This document shows positions 17,901 through 24,918 of a stretch of 38,703 bases of DNA, in pieces (position 1 is the stretch's first letter; every line of letters begins with the position of its first letter). The stretch lies in contig CAMVOY010000020.1 in NCBI GenBank assembly GCA_947169235.1, positions 1 to 38,703 on the forward strand. The letters run 5' to 3'. Origin of the DNA: an uncultured Lachnospiraceae bacterium. Its GTDB lineage: Bacteria > Bacillota > Clostridia > Lachnospirales > Lachnospiraceae. The notes below the pieces were generated by a model that saw only the letters and a program-made list of their open reading frames with translations, had not been told where the DNA came from and did no database searches. The position numbers and the translations under genes were made by a program.

Positions 17901-19462
17901 ACCTCGTGCAGTACAACGTGACATTTGAACACCTGATGAGCTACGTGCATGAAAACGATATAAAAGGTGATCTGGAGCACAGCGAGATAGAGTACGGACT
18001 CGGATCATTCTATCCGGCGCCCGGTGGACTATCAGAAAACGTAAGATGGTTTTTGGGCGATCAGGTATATATACGGCAGATCGAAGGTGAAAAGAAGTTA
18101 TATGAGTGGCTTCATAAGAACGAAAGACGTATCAAAAATGACGAGACACCATTTTTGTTCATCGATGCCCTGAACTGCGAAAACGGATGTCTGTGCGGAA
18201 CAGCGGTGAACCCTGACAAGTCTGATACGGACGATGCGTTATATGCGCTTCTCGAGATAAAAGAACAATCCAAAAAGGATACTGAGGGTAGCGCATGGAG
18301 CAGACCTGATACTCCGAAGGAGCGTTTGGAAAGCTTCAACAAACAGTTTGAGAGTCTGAATCTCGATGATTATCTGAGAGGGTATACTGATAAGTCTGAG
18401 AATTGTAAATACAAAATACCTGATTCTGACGAGCTTGATGAGATTTACAATTATATGAATAAAACAACTCCGGAGTCCCGTCAGATTAACTGTACCTGTT
18501 GCGGATACGAGAGCTGTGAGCAGATGGCAACTGCGATATTTAATGGCTTTAATCACAGAGATAACTGTATCTACTATGAGAAGACCATGGTACAAGAGCT
18601 CGAGCTCGAGAACGCTTTTGTTGTAGAGGATGCAAGGACCAAAACGGAGTTCCTTGCCAATATGTCACATGAACTCCGTACTCCTATTAATGCAATGCTT
18701 GGAATGAATGAGATGATCATCAGAGAAAGCGCTGATGAGGGAGTTATCGGGTATTCCAAGAATATTCAGGAGGCCGGAGGCAAGCTCGTTAAGCTCGTTG
18801 ATAATATTCTTGATTTCTTCCAGAAGCAGGGAGTACAGATCTCTGATGAGGTTGATAGCGGAACATCAGAAAATGATCAGTTTGCCGCGCTCAGAGATCA
18901 GGATATGATCGATGTTGATGTGGGTATCCAAAACAGTGGAGGAGAAGACGGACTCATAGATCTGATGAAGATATTCTATGATTCGTATGAGAAAAACAGA
19001 TCCGTTATCAGTGGTTTCTATGATGATGCTGATTATGAAAACTATACAATCAAGGTACATGCACTGAAAAGCTCAGCAAGACTTATAGGAGCTACCGACT
19101 TCGGAGAGGATGCACAGTCTCTGGAAAACGCCGGAAAGAGCGGAGATATTGACTATATAAAAGAGCATCAGTCCGGTTTCATGAATGACTATAAAACGCT
19201 TAGAGACATAGTGGCAAGACTGTTTGAATCCAATGATGATGCCGGCGAAACAAATGCCGTTGAGACCGATCCTGAGATGCTTAAGGAACTTTATAATGAG
19301 CTCAGGAACGCTGCGGAGGCCATGGATTGTGACAGTATTGATTTCATGCTGGACGAGATGAGAGAATGTGTTGTTCCGGCTGATGAGAGGGAGAAGTTTA
19401 ATAAACTGATAAATGCCGCTTCAGACTATGATTATGAAGCTGTGTTGGAATTATTGTCATAA
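14975..19462 (+). CDS. Hybrid histidine kinase fused to an [FeFe]-hydrogenase-like H-cluster domain
   Basis: A 1495-residue membrane sensor. Order: TM1 (about 17-40), dCache sensor (KRPWYTEG, VDPYVD), TM2 (about 287-312), HisKA with H346, HATPase (NAVKYTEEGG, DTGIGI, GTGLGM), receiver with D648, two CxxCxxCxxxC [4Fe-4S] motifs at 784-795 and 818-829, a hydrogenase large-subunit domain with C914 (QPCPA), C962 (SPCIAKK), C1068 and C1072 (NCENGCLC), a further Fe-S motif (CTCCGYESC, 1173-1181), a second HisKA with H1232 but no ATPase, and an HPt with H1362. The four H-cluster cysteines are present; the first motif-1 cysteine, the usual proton relay, is proline. I infer H2 or redox sensing. The ATG at 14975 is 6 bases after GAGGG; the ATG at 14969 is too close. 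Its likely partner is the receiver protein 18 bases downstream. Confidence 0.9.
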   Translation: MADNQKNIGLSRAAKIKKILLYVGVGLFFVFVSVVYYYMLYSKTMAGITKTAELNATQSAEQINTQLSTRLNLLMLTSYTLDNMIKAKDPNEKILDYLTNQSVSVKDSLIEDSTGIYGYINGEYMDGSGWIPDEGYDATKRPWYTEGRSGNGEIVIVDPYVDLDTGKMMTALTKTLCDGESVVGMDMSMDSIERITEEHVSHHLSNEEYIINSKGVIVAHSDTQFIGKYEDETQDTLEEKVSDFKKSNSDSAFVISHDGKDYMIHLESLNMDWTYVSVIDTTDDFRNLRIPLYITILVAIITVSLLIFFMIRSDRKSREAQSLVAMSEKAMAASEAKSSFLSNMSHEIRTPINAIIGMNEMILRECEDKSVLKYSDDIKTASNTLLGLINDILDFSKIEAGKIEIIPVDYDLSSVINDLVNMIEARVAKKNLKLTLDFDPSLPKNLHGDEVRIKQVITNILTNAVKYTEEGGITFKIGFAQRVYEEDAIDLFVEVKDTGIGIKKEDLEKLFAKFERIEENRNRNIEGTGLGMNITQQLLEMMGSGLEVDSVYGKGSTFRFSVPQKVQNWEELGDYKITYEEQVKKRKKYKESLRAPDARILIVDDNPMNIVVIQNLIKRTEIQIDTAESGDEALHYLNFTKYDMVFLDHMMPGKDGIETLHALKEQKNNPNIDSPIVCLTANAIEGAREKYLEEGFDDYLSKPVDPDLLEQTLIKYLPAELVTIIETEEPVNDSDANKASSDHPVMPEFVSAKEREKDELTQKYKRITIDDLKGRRIVYTNDNCIGCNKCINVCSAIGASVSVNVDGKERIEVDGTKCVGCGSCIDVCVHGAREFEDDTKRFFEDLKKGEKISLLLAPSFKANYPDEYESVLGALKKLGVNRIISVSFGADICTWGYLNYIEKYNFSGGISQPCPALVSYIEKYIPELLPKLFPVQSPLMCAAIYARKEMGITDKFAFISPCIAKKIEIEDEHNKDLVQYNVTFEHLMSYVHENDIKGDLEHSEIEYGLGSFYPAPGGLSENVRWFLGDQVYIRQIEGEKKLYEWLHKNERRIKNDETPFLFIDALNCENGCLCGTAVNPDKSDTDDALYALLEIKEQSKKDTEGSAWSRPDTPKERLESFNKQFESLNLDDYLRGYTDKSENCKYKIPDSDELDEIYNYMNKTTPESRQINCTCCGYESCEQMATAIFNGFNHRDNCIYYEKTMVQELELENAFVVEDARTKTEFLANMSHELRTPINAMLGMNEMIIRESADEGVIGYSKNIQEAGGKLVKLVDNILDFFQKQGVQISDEVDSGTSENDQFAALRDQDMIDVDVGIQNSGGEDGLIDLMKIFYDSYEKNRSVISGFYDDADYENYTIKVHALKSSARLIGATDFGEDAQSLENAGKSGDIDYIKEHQSGFMNDYKTLRDIVARLFESNDDAGETNAVETDPEMLKELYNELRNAAEAMDCDSIDFMLDEMRECVVPADEREKFNKLINAASDYDYEAVLELLS

Positions 19463-19480
19463 AAAAGGGAGGACATGATT

Positions 19481-20284
19481 ATGGTAAATGATGAAAAAAG
19501 GATCTGCCTCATCAAGTATCAGGAGAGTGTTATCATCAGAGGCATTGAAAAAAAACTTAAGGAGATGAAGTTCGATGTCTGTGCTTTTGAATCAGATCAG
19601 TACGATGAGATAAAACGTGAGTACAAAAACTCTGATTTGTTTATCGCATATCTGCCGGGAGACACCGCAGACAATGACTCGGGATTCTTTAAGGGTTTTG
19701 GAAAGCTTCTTTCTGATGTCAGCTCGGTTGATAAAAAGGTTATCGTGATCGGTGATGAGGATGACAGACATATGATCTCCGAGAACGTTCCCGGTATGTG
19801 GACTCATATATGGGTCAGCCGTCCTCTTGATATCAAGGTTCTTATGCGTGAGATAAAGGATCAGCTTTCGGATGATGAGGATGAATTAACTGATAAGCAT
19901 ATCCTGATCGTTGATGATGATCCGTCATATGCAAAGATAGTCAGAGGTTGGCTGAAGGATGATTACAGGGTTGATATCGTTACAGCCGGTATGCAGGCCA
20001 TAACATTTTTATCAAGAAAAATGGTTGATCTGATCCTTCTTGACTATGAGATGCCTGTCACTGACGGTCCGCAGGTGCTCGAGATGCTCAGACAGGAGCC
20101 TTCGATGGCTGATATACCTGTTATCTTTTTGACGGGCGTTGATTCTAAGGAAGCGGTGTCAAGAGCAGCTCATCTGAGACCGGACGGGTATATTCTTAAG
20201 TCTACATCAAAAGGGGATCTGATGATGTACTTAAAGAAAGTATTTAAAAAATACAGCGATAAAAATGATTATATGGAGATGTAA
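19481..20284 (+). CDS. Two-receiver response regulator without output domain
   Basis: A 267-residue cytosolic protein. The N-terminal half (about 1-120, starting NDEKRICLIKYQ) has a receiver-like pattern but no acidic pocket or clear phosphoacceptor, so it looks like a pseudo-receiver. The C-terminal half (about 138-260) is a normal receiver: LIVDDDPS, phosphoacceptor D188 in ILLDYEMP, the threonine in FLTG and a lysine in ILKS. No DNA-binding or enzymatic domain follows, so it probably relays phosphate from the kinase just upstream. The ATG at 19481 is 8 bases after GGGAGG; the ATG at 19475 is too close. Its stop codon shares one base with the holA start (TAATG), so the two are translationally coupled. 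Confidence 0.85.
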   Translation: MVNDEKRICLIKYQESVIIRGIEKKLKEMKFDVCAFESDQYDEIKREYKNSDLFIAYLPGDTADNDSGFFKGFGKLLSDVSSVDKKVIVIGDEDDRHMISENVPGMWTHIWVSRPLDIKVLMREIKDQLSDDEDELTDKHILIVDDDPSYAKIVRGWLKDDYRVDIVTAGMQAITFLSRKMVDLILLDYEMPVTDGPQVLEMLRQEPSMADIPVIFLTGVDSKEAVSRAAHLRPDGYILKSTSKGDLMMYLKKVFKKYSDKNDYMEM

Positions 20285-21336
20285 TGTATCAGTTGGACAA
20301 GCAGCTTGAGACGAAGAAGTTCTCAAGGTTTCACCTGTTATGCGGTGATGAAGTATATCTGATAAACCTCTATTCGAAAGCGCTCAAAAAGCAGCTTTCC
20401 AATGAGGGAGATGAGATGAATTGTCTGGTTTTATCAGGTGATGAGGCGGATATAGAGGCGATTGCTGATTTCGGGATGCTTAGCCCCTTTATGGCGGAGA
20501 GGCGTCTTGTTTTGGTTATGGACTCAGGTTGGTTTACTCAGGGTGGCTCTGCAAAGAGCATACAGGACGGGGAGGACAGGCTGATTCAGCTTATGAGCAA
20601 TCTCCCTGATACTACCTATATGGTCTTTGCCGAACGTAATGTAAACACAAATGGTCCGCGATATGGATTCTTTTCAGGCAAGGTGAAAACAAGCCTGCAT
20701 AAACCTCGTCCTCAGGACCTGTTACTCACCGAGTTTCATAAAAAACAGGGTTCCGAGCTTACGAACTGGATCGCGATGTATGTAGCCCGTGCCGGCAAAA
20801 AGATAACCAAGCAGGCTGTTATGATGCTGCCTGGAAGAGTCGGCTGTGATCTGTATATGCTGACCGGAGAGCTCGACAAGCTTATCGGTTATATAGGAGA
20901 TCGAGAGGGCATCACGGAGGCTGACATAGAGGCCGTAACGGGTGGAGTTGTTACAACGAAGGTATATGAGATGGTTGATGCCGTATCCGAGAAAAATGAA
21001 AAGAAAGCCATGCAGCTTTACAGAAACCTTATTTACAACAAGGAAAGCATTGACGATATCATGAATAATCTCGGAAGGCAGTTTAACACTATATACAAAC
21101 TAAAGGGTTTGGAGGGGAGCGGCGAGCCGATAGACAGACTCGCAGAGCGTGTAAAAATGCCCCCTGCCATCAGATGGAAGGCTAAGTCTTTTATGCAGAT
21201 CGCAAGGAGATTTGAGTATAAAAAGCTCCACGATCTGGTAGAGTATTGGATGGAGCTATCCGAACAGACCATGACAATAGGACTTGACAAACAGGTCGCT
21301 TGCGAACTCTTTTTAATACAGGCATTGACAAATTAG
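20284..21336 (+). CDS. holA: DNA polymerase III subunit delta
   Basis: Clamp-loader delta subunit, which opens the sliding clamp during replication; 350 residues, the usual length. Recognised by the N-terminal FHLLCGDEVYLINLY, LVLVMDSGWF in the AAA+-like domain, LTNWIAMYVARAGKKI and GRVGCDLYMLTGELDKLIGYIG in the middle, and the C-terminal helical region ending in ACELFLIQALT. In many Firmicutes holA (yqeN) directly follows comEC; here a hybrid kinase and a receiver protein lie between them. The ATG overlaps the stop of the receiver gene by one base, so its translation depends at least partly on that gene. tRNA-Ser follows. Confidence 0.9.
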   Translation: MYQLDKQLETKKFSRFHLLCGDEVYLINLYSKALKKQLSNEGDEMNCLVLSGDEADIEAIADFGMLSPFMAERRLVLVMDSGWFTQGGSAKSIQDGEDRLIQLMSNLPDTTYMVFAERNVNTNGPRYGFFSGKVKTSLHKPRPQDLLLTEFHKKQGSELTNWIAMYVARAGKKITKQAVMMLPGRVGCDLYMLTGELDKLIGYIGDREGITEADIEAVTGGVVTTKVYEMVDAVSEKNEKKAMQLYRNLIYNKESIDDIMNNLGRQFNTIYKLKGLEGSGEPIDRLAERVKMPPAIRWKAKSFMQIARRFEYKKLHDLVEYWMELSEQTMTIGLDKQVACELFLIQALTN

Positions 21337-21353
21337 CTGATTTGTGGTTAAAT
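21325..21353 (+). promoter_or_regulatory. Promoter for tRNA-Ser
   Basis: A perfect TTGACA at 21325-21330, inside the last codons of holA, is followed after 17 bases by TTAAAT (21348-21353). A short stem (21369-21374 with 21389-21394) lies in the leader before the mature tRNA. Confidence 0.6.
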
Positions 21354-21408
21354 ATAAGGGCTTGTCAAGGCTCATGATAGTTTTTCGGTGAGCCGGATCG
21401 AGCATTCC

Positions 21409-21494
21409 GGAGACGTATCGAAGTGGTCATAACGAGCTCGACTCGAAATCGAGTTGCCTTCACGGGCACGTGGGTTCGAATCCCACCGTCTCCG
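21409..21494 (+). tRNA. tRNA-Ser (anticodon CGA)
   Basis: The acceptor arms GGAGACG (21409-21415) and CGTCTCC (21487-21493) pair fully, followed by discriminator G. The anticodon stem CTCGA/TCGAG encloses loop CTCGAAA, giving anticodon CGA, which reads UCG. A long variable arm and the T arm GTGGG-TTCGAAT-CCCAC are present, as expected for a class II serine tRNA. The 3' CCA is not encoded. Confidence 0.95.
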
Positions 21495-21532
21495 TTTCTT
21501 GTTTTCTTATCTATAAAGGAGTTGTTGGCAAG

Positions 21533-22894
21533 ATGAGTAAGGGGTTAAAGATAGCGATTATCTTGGCGGCCATTTCGCTCGTTGCGGGGTTCGTCGCTAT
21601 TTTTATCGTTGCCAACAATTTTTTTATGGGCAAATTCCCTGAGCAAAGAACGATAATAGGTGGTACCGAGGTGTCCGATAAAAATGTATCGGATGCTCTT
21701 GTATCCATGAATGCTGCCGACGGTATCCAAATGGTTGTGGCAAAGGACGGAAATGATTATGTAGTGCCGATCGCGGATGCCATCACAAGGATGTATGACA
21801 GGGAGCAGGTGGAGAACGCAAAGGATGATATCTCATTTTTTGATTATCTTTTCCATAACGAGGTTGATATGCCTCTGAAACCGACTTCTGTTACTATCGA
21901 TGAAAAGAAGCTCAAGGAAGATATCCAGACAACACTTCCAAAGACAAAGTACAAAACAACTGATGCTTATTTTGATAAGGATTGGAATCTGATCGATGAG
22001 GTTCAGGGAGATGATATTGATTACGACGGCTTTATAAAAAAAGTCGTTGATGACATCAACAATGGAATGGATTTAAGCTACAAGGCTGAGGATTATTATT
22101 TCCATCCAAGCGTAAAGGCATCAGATCCAAACATGAAGGAAACAAAGGACAGGGTTCAGAGTTTCAAGACCCTGTCTATCACGTTTAAGTTTGGCAAGAA
22201 AAAAGAGGTTATCACCAGTGAGATGATCTGTTCCAAGCTCAAGATGAAAAAGGGCAAGCTGAAGCTTGATATGAGCTGGACTAAGGGTTATATCAGAAAG
22301 CTTGCAAAGAAGTATAATACGTTCGGCCTTTCCAGGAAGTTTAAAACCACCATGGACGGTAAAAAGGAAGTACCGAGTGGTACTCTGGGGTGGTGGATGG
22401 ATGAGCCGCACACTCTGGAAATGCTTAATAATGCTCTTAAGAAAAAGAAATCCAAAACGATCACACCGAAGTATTTTAACAAGGGTGCTGATTTTGGTAA
22501 GGAAAACGATATAGGAAAGAGCTATGTTGAGGTCTCTATAACGAGACAGCATGTTTGGGTTTATGTTAAGGGCAAGCTGAAAATGGAAACCGATTGTGTG
22601 ACCGGTATTCCAAATAAAGAGCGTATGACTCACCCGGGTTGCCATTATGTTTACGCAAAGCAGCGTGATCGCTGGTTGGGTACCATGGAGGTACAGGGCT
22701 ATCATACGCATGTTGACTACTTTATGCCGTTTAATGCGGGAGAGGGGCTGCATGATGCACCGTGGAGAGGCGCTTTTGGAGGTACCATATACAGAGGCGG
22801 CGGATCTCATGGATGCGTCAATCTGCCACCGTCAAAGGCGGCTGAGATGTACGACCTGGTATGGGTCGGCATGCCGGTGATAGTGTACGAATAA
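21533..22894 (+). CDS. L,D-transpeptidase (YkuD domain) with peptidoglycan-binding region
   Basis: A 453-residue membrane-anchored cell-wall enzyme. The N-terminal membrane segment (about 6-28) is followed by an extracytoplasmic region of PG_binding_4 type (ends near KAEDYYFHPS) and a second similar stretch with a TTMDGKKEVPSGTLGWW motif. The C-terminal YkuD domain starts near SYVEVSITRQHVWVY and ends in the catalytic signature SHGCVNLPPS with nucleophile C428. Such enzymes form 3-3 peptidoglycan cross-links or attach proteins to peptidoglycan. The ATG at 21533 follows AAAGGAG at 21516-21522; an open frame further left runs through the tRNA and was rejected. There is no clear terminator between the tRNA and this gene. 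Confidence 0.92.
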   Translation: MSKGLKIAIILAAISLVAGFVAIFIVANNFFMGKFPEQRTIIGGTEVSDKNVSDALVSMNAADGIQMVVAKDGNDYVVPIADAITRMYDREQVENAKDDISFFDYLFHNEVDMPLKPTSVTIDEKKLKEDIQTTLPKTKYKTTDAYFDKDWNLIDEVQGDDIDYDGFIKKVVDDINNGMDLSYKAEDYYFHPSVKASDPNMKETKDRVQSFKTLSITFKFGKKKEVITSEMICSKLKMKKGKLKLDMSWTKGYIRKLAKKYNTFGLSRKFKTTMDGKKEVPSGTLGWWMDEPHTLEMLNNALKKKKSKTITPKYFNKGADFGKENDIGKSYVEVSITRQHVWVYVKGKLKMETDCVTGIPNKERMTHPGCHYVYAKQRDRWLGTMEVQGYHTHVDYFMPFNAGEGLHDAPWRGAFGGTIYRGGGSHGCVNLPPSKAAEMYDLVWVGMPVIVYE

Positions 22895-22903
22895 TGTGCG
22901 CGT

Positions 22904-23039
22904 TAGCGGACTGAGACTGCGTGGAAAAGAGGACATCGAATGCTTGCATTCGGATGTCCTCTTTTATATGCAGGTGAAGGCGCACGTACAGCGAGGGCTG
23001 CGAAGCAGTCCGAGCCAGTGCGTGCGTCTCAGTCCGCTA
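22904..23039. repeat. Long nested palindrome between the L,D-transpeptidase and sirtuin genes
   Basis: The outer arms 22904-22917 and 23026-23039 match over 14 bases without error. They enclose a strong terminator hairpin (22925-22965) and further small pairings such as CGCAC 22981-22985 with GTGCG 23019-23023. The right arm includes the stop codon of the sirtuin gene (23037-23039 on the minus strand). Confidence 0.75.
22925..22965. terminator. Bidirectional terminator between convergent genes
   Basis: AAAAGAGGACATC (22925-22937) pairs with 22953-22965, and the stem continues with GAATGC/GCATTC to a tiny loop. The A-run and T-run on its two sides suit termination in both directions, as needed for the convergent L,D-transpeptidase and sirtuin genes. 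Confidence 0.9.
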
Positions 23040-23762
23040 TATGTATGCCTCCAGCACTTCACCGATCGATTCATGAATAACCAGATCTGCAGCTGAGTCT
23101 CTGGACGTAGCGTCTCTGTTTATAAGCACGAGTTTCTTTCCATGGTAATAATCAATAAGTCCCGCCGCAGGATACACAACAAGTGATGTGCCTCCGATGA
23201 TCAGCATGTCGGCATTTCTGATATGCTCAACAGAGCGGGAGAGTATGCTTTGATCGAGCCCTTCTTCGTAGAGTACGACGTCGGGCTTTATTATTTTGTG
23301 ACAGTCATCGCAGTAAGGGATGCCTTCTGCATCGACCTTTGCCATGACTTCTTCGCCTGAGTAGGATTTCCCACAGCTCATGCAATAGTTTCTGAGTACC
23401 GATCCGTGTAGCTCAAGCACCTCCTCAGATCCGGCTTTCTGATGAAGTCCGTCTATATTCTGAGTGATAACAGCTTTAAGTTTTCCTCTTTTCTCCAGTG
23501 ATGCCAGTGCTTTATGTGCATTGTTTGGTAATGCATCGGGAGCGAGTACTTTGTTTCTGTAGAACCGGAAAAATTCCTCGGGTTCACGCATGAAAAATGA
23601 ATGTGAGAGCATGGTCTCAGGAGGGTATTTGTATTGCTGATTGTAGAGTCCGTCCACGCTTCTGAAATCAGGTATACCGCTTTCGGTAGAGACTCCGGCT
23701 CCTCCAAAAAAAACGATGTAATTGCTTTCTTCGATCCATTCGGTAAGCTGTTTATTCTCCAT
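23037..23762 (-). CDS. cobB: Sir2-family NAD-dependent protein deacylase
   Basis: Removes acyl groups from lysines using NAD. The NAD-binding signature GAGVSTESGIPDFRS lies at about residues 20-35, TQNIDGLHQKAG at about 100-112, and the catalytic histidine is in LELHGSV. Two cysteine pairs (CMSCG and CDDCH) form the structural zinc site, and PDVVLYEEGL and IIGGTSLVVYPA complete the fold. The length of 241 residues is typical of bacterial sirtuins. The ATG ends at 23762 and a GGAGGG site precedes it by about 9 bases. The gene is transcribed alone from the promoter at 23833-23861. Its acyl preference (acetyl or other) cannot be judged; the specific name cobB is by family. Confidence 0.95.
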   Translation of the reverse strand: MENKQLTEWIEESNYIVFFGGAGVSTESGIPDFRSVDGLYNQQYKYPPETMLSHSFFMREPEEFFRFYRNKVLAPDALPNNAHKALASLEKRGKLKAVITQNIDGLHQKAGSEEVLELHGSVLRNYCMSCGKSYSGEEVMAKVDAEGIPYCDDCHKIIKPDVVLYEEGLDQSILSRSVEHIRNADMLIIGGTSLVVYPAAGLIDYYHGKKLVLINRDATSRDSAADLVIHESIGEVLEAYI

Positions 23763-23832
23763 GTATAAGACCCTCCCATATGATGGTATTAAGCAGAAAG
23801 AATGATCTTCTGCCTGGTATTTTTACTTTAAA

Positions 23833-23861
23833 AGTATATCACATATTCTGTTATTAGTCAA
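23833..23861 (-). promoter_or_regulatory. Sirtuin gene promoter
   Basis: On the minus strand TTGACT (23856-23861) and TATACT (23833-23838) are separated by 17 bases. The leader contains a GCAGAA/TTCTGC hairpin near 23793-23813. Confidence 0.8.
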
Positions 23862-23899
23862 AAAAAGAATAGATAGTTATTAAAACCACTTTATGTAGT

Positions 23900-23928
23900 T
23901 TGACAGACAGTCGGTATTATGGTAAAGT
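23900..23928 (+). promoter_or_regulatory. degV promoter
   Basis: TTGACA (23900-23905) and TAAAGT (23923-23928) are separated by 17 bases, about 35 bases upstream of the DegV gene. Confidence 0.65.
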
Positions 23929-23961
23929 GGCATTTGTGAAATAAGAAAGGGGAGCAAATCC

Positions 23962-24837
23962 ATGAGTGTTGCAATAATTACAGACAGTAACAGCGGTATC
24001 ACGCAGTCCCAGGCGAAGGAACTGGGGATCGCGGTGGTGCCGATGCCTTTTTATATCAATGAAGAGGTTTATTACGAAGATATCACGATGACTCAGGAGG
24101 AGTTCTATAAGTATCTTTCGCAGGATGTGGATGTGAAGACCTCACAGCCTACACCTGAGAGCCTGTTTAAATATTGGGATGAGGCATTAGAGACACATGA
24201 TGAGGTCGTCTATATCCCGATGTCCAGCGGACTCTCGAGCTCATGCCATACAGCCACGTTACTTGCTGAAGATGACAAATATGCGGGAAAGGTATTTGTC
24301 GTAGACAACCAGAGGATCAGCGTTACTCAGAGGCAGTCATCCATGGATGCAAAAGCGTTGGCACAAAAGGGATTTGATGCTGCAAAGATAAAAGAGATAC
24401 TTCTTCGTGAAAAGATGGAGTCGAGTATCTATATCATGCTTGATACTCTTTATTATCTGAAAAAAGGTGGAAGGATCACTCCCGCAGCAGCTGCTATAGG
24501 AACTCTTTTGAAGATCAGACCAGTCCTTCAGATACAGGGCGAAAAGCTTGATGCCTACACAAAGGCTAAAACAGTCAAGTCCGGGAAGCTCGCCATGATA
24601 AAGGCAGTGAAAAAAGATATGGAGAGCAGATTCGGAGATGCATCCGGGAAAAACTGCAGTCTTGCGATCGCATATACTGCATCGCCTGAGGACGTCGAGC
24701 AGTTCAAAGCAGAGGTAAACGAGGAGTTTCCTGATCATGAACTGCAGATCGATCCGTTGTCACTGAGTGTCTCATGCCATATCGGTCCGGGAGCCCTCGC
24801 TCTCGCAGTATCTAAGAATATCCCCGAACTGGAGTGA
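23962..24837 (+). CDS. DegV family fatty-acid-binding protein
   Basis: A 291-residue cytosolic protein of the DegV/FakB type. It begins with the family signature IITDSNSGITQSQAKELGI and contains TSQPTPESLF, a YIPMSSGLSSS stretch that matches the head-group site, VDNQRIS, and DTLYYLKKGGRI followed by LLKIRPVLQI. FakB proteins present a bound fatty acid to the kinase FakA for phosphorylation; no fakA gene is in the window. The ATG at 23962 follows AAGGGGAG by about 7 bases. It is monocistronic, between its own promoter and a bidirectional terminator. A second, fused copy of this domain occurs at the end of the hybrid kinase encoded at 32406-35084. Confidence 0.93.
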   Translation: MSVAIITDSNSGITQSQAKELGIAVVPMPFYINEEVYYEDITMTQEEFYKYLSQDVDVKTSQPTPESLFKYWDEALETHDEVVYIPMSSGLSSSCHTATLLAEDDKYAGKVFVVDNQRISVTQRQSSMDAKALAQKGFDAAKIKEILLREKMESSIYIMLDTLYYLKKGGRITPAAAAIGTLLKIRPVLQIQGEKLDAYTKAKTVKSGKLAMIKAVKKDMESRFGDASGKNCSLAIAYTASPEDVEQFKAEVNEEFPDHELQIDPLSLSVSCHIGPGALALAVSKNIPELE

Positions 24838-24870
24838 GCCTGAACAGAAGAGTAAAACAGAAGGGTACAA

Positions 24871-24897
24871 AAAGAGCCGGTCTTATGCCGGCTCTTT
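24871..24897. terminator. Bidirectional terminator after degV
   Basis: AAAGAGCCGG (24871-24880) pairs perfectly with 24888-24897 across a 7-base loop. It has A- and T-runs at the two ends and separates degV from the convergent small membrane protein gene. Confidence 0.9.
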
Positions 24898-24918
24898 ATA
24901 ATTCTTATCTGATGTGGA

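Noticed and set aside
14975-19462. A metabolic [FeFe] hydrogenase or two genes joined by an assembly error
   Set aside because: The frame is continuous with kinase domains on both sides of the hydrogenase part, codon use does not change, and the proton-relay cysteine is missing. A joining error cannot be fully excluded but nothing in the sequence suggests one.
21470-21532. Upstream extension of the L,D-transpeptidase into the tRNA
   Set aside because: A good ribosome binding site and membrane-anchor start lie at 21516-21535, and the extension would overlap mature tRNA.
22896-23096. Plus-strand frame of 66 residues between the transpeptidase and sirtuin genes
   Set aside because: It is made of the palindrome and terminator and overlaps the sirtuin gene; no protein-like pattern.
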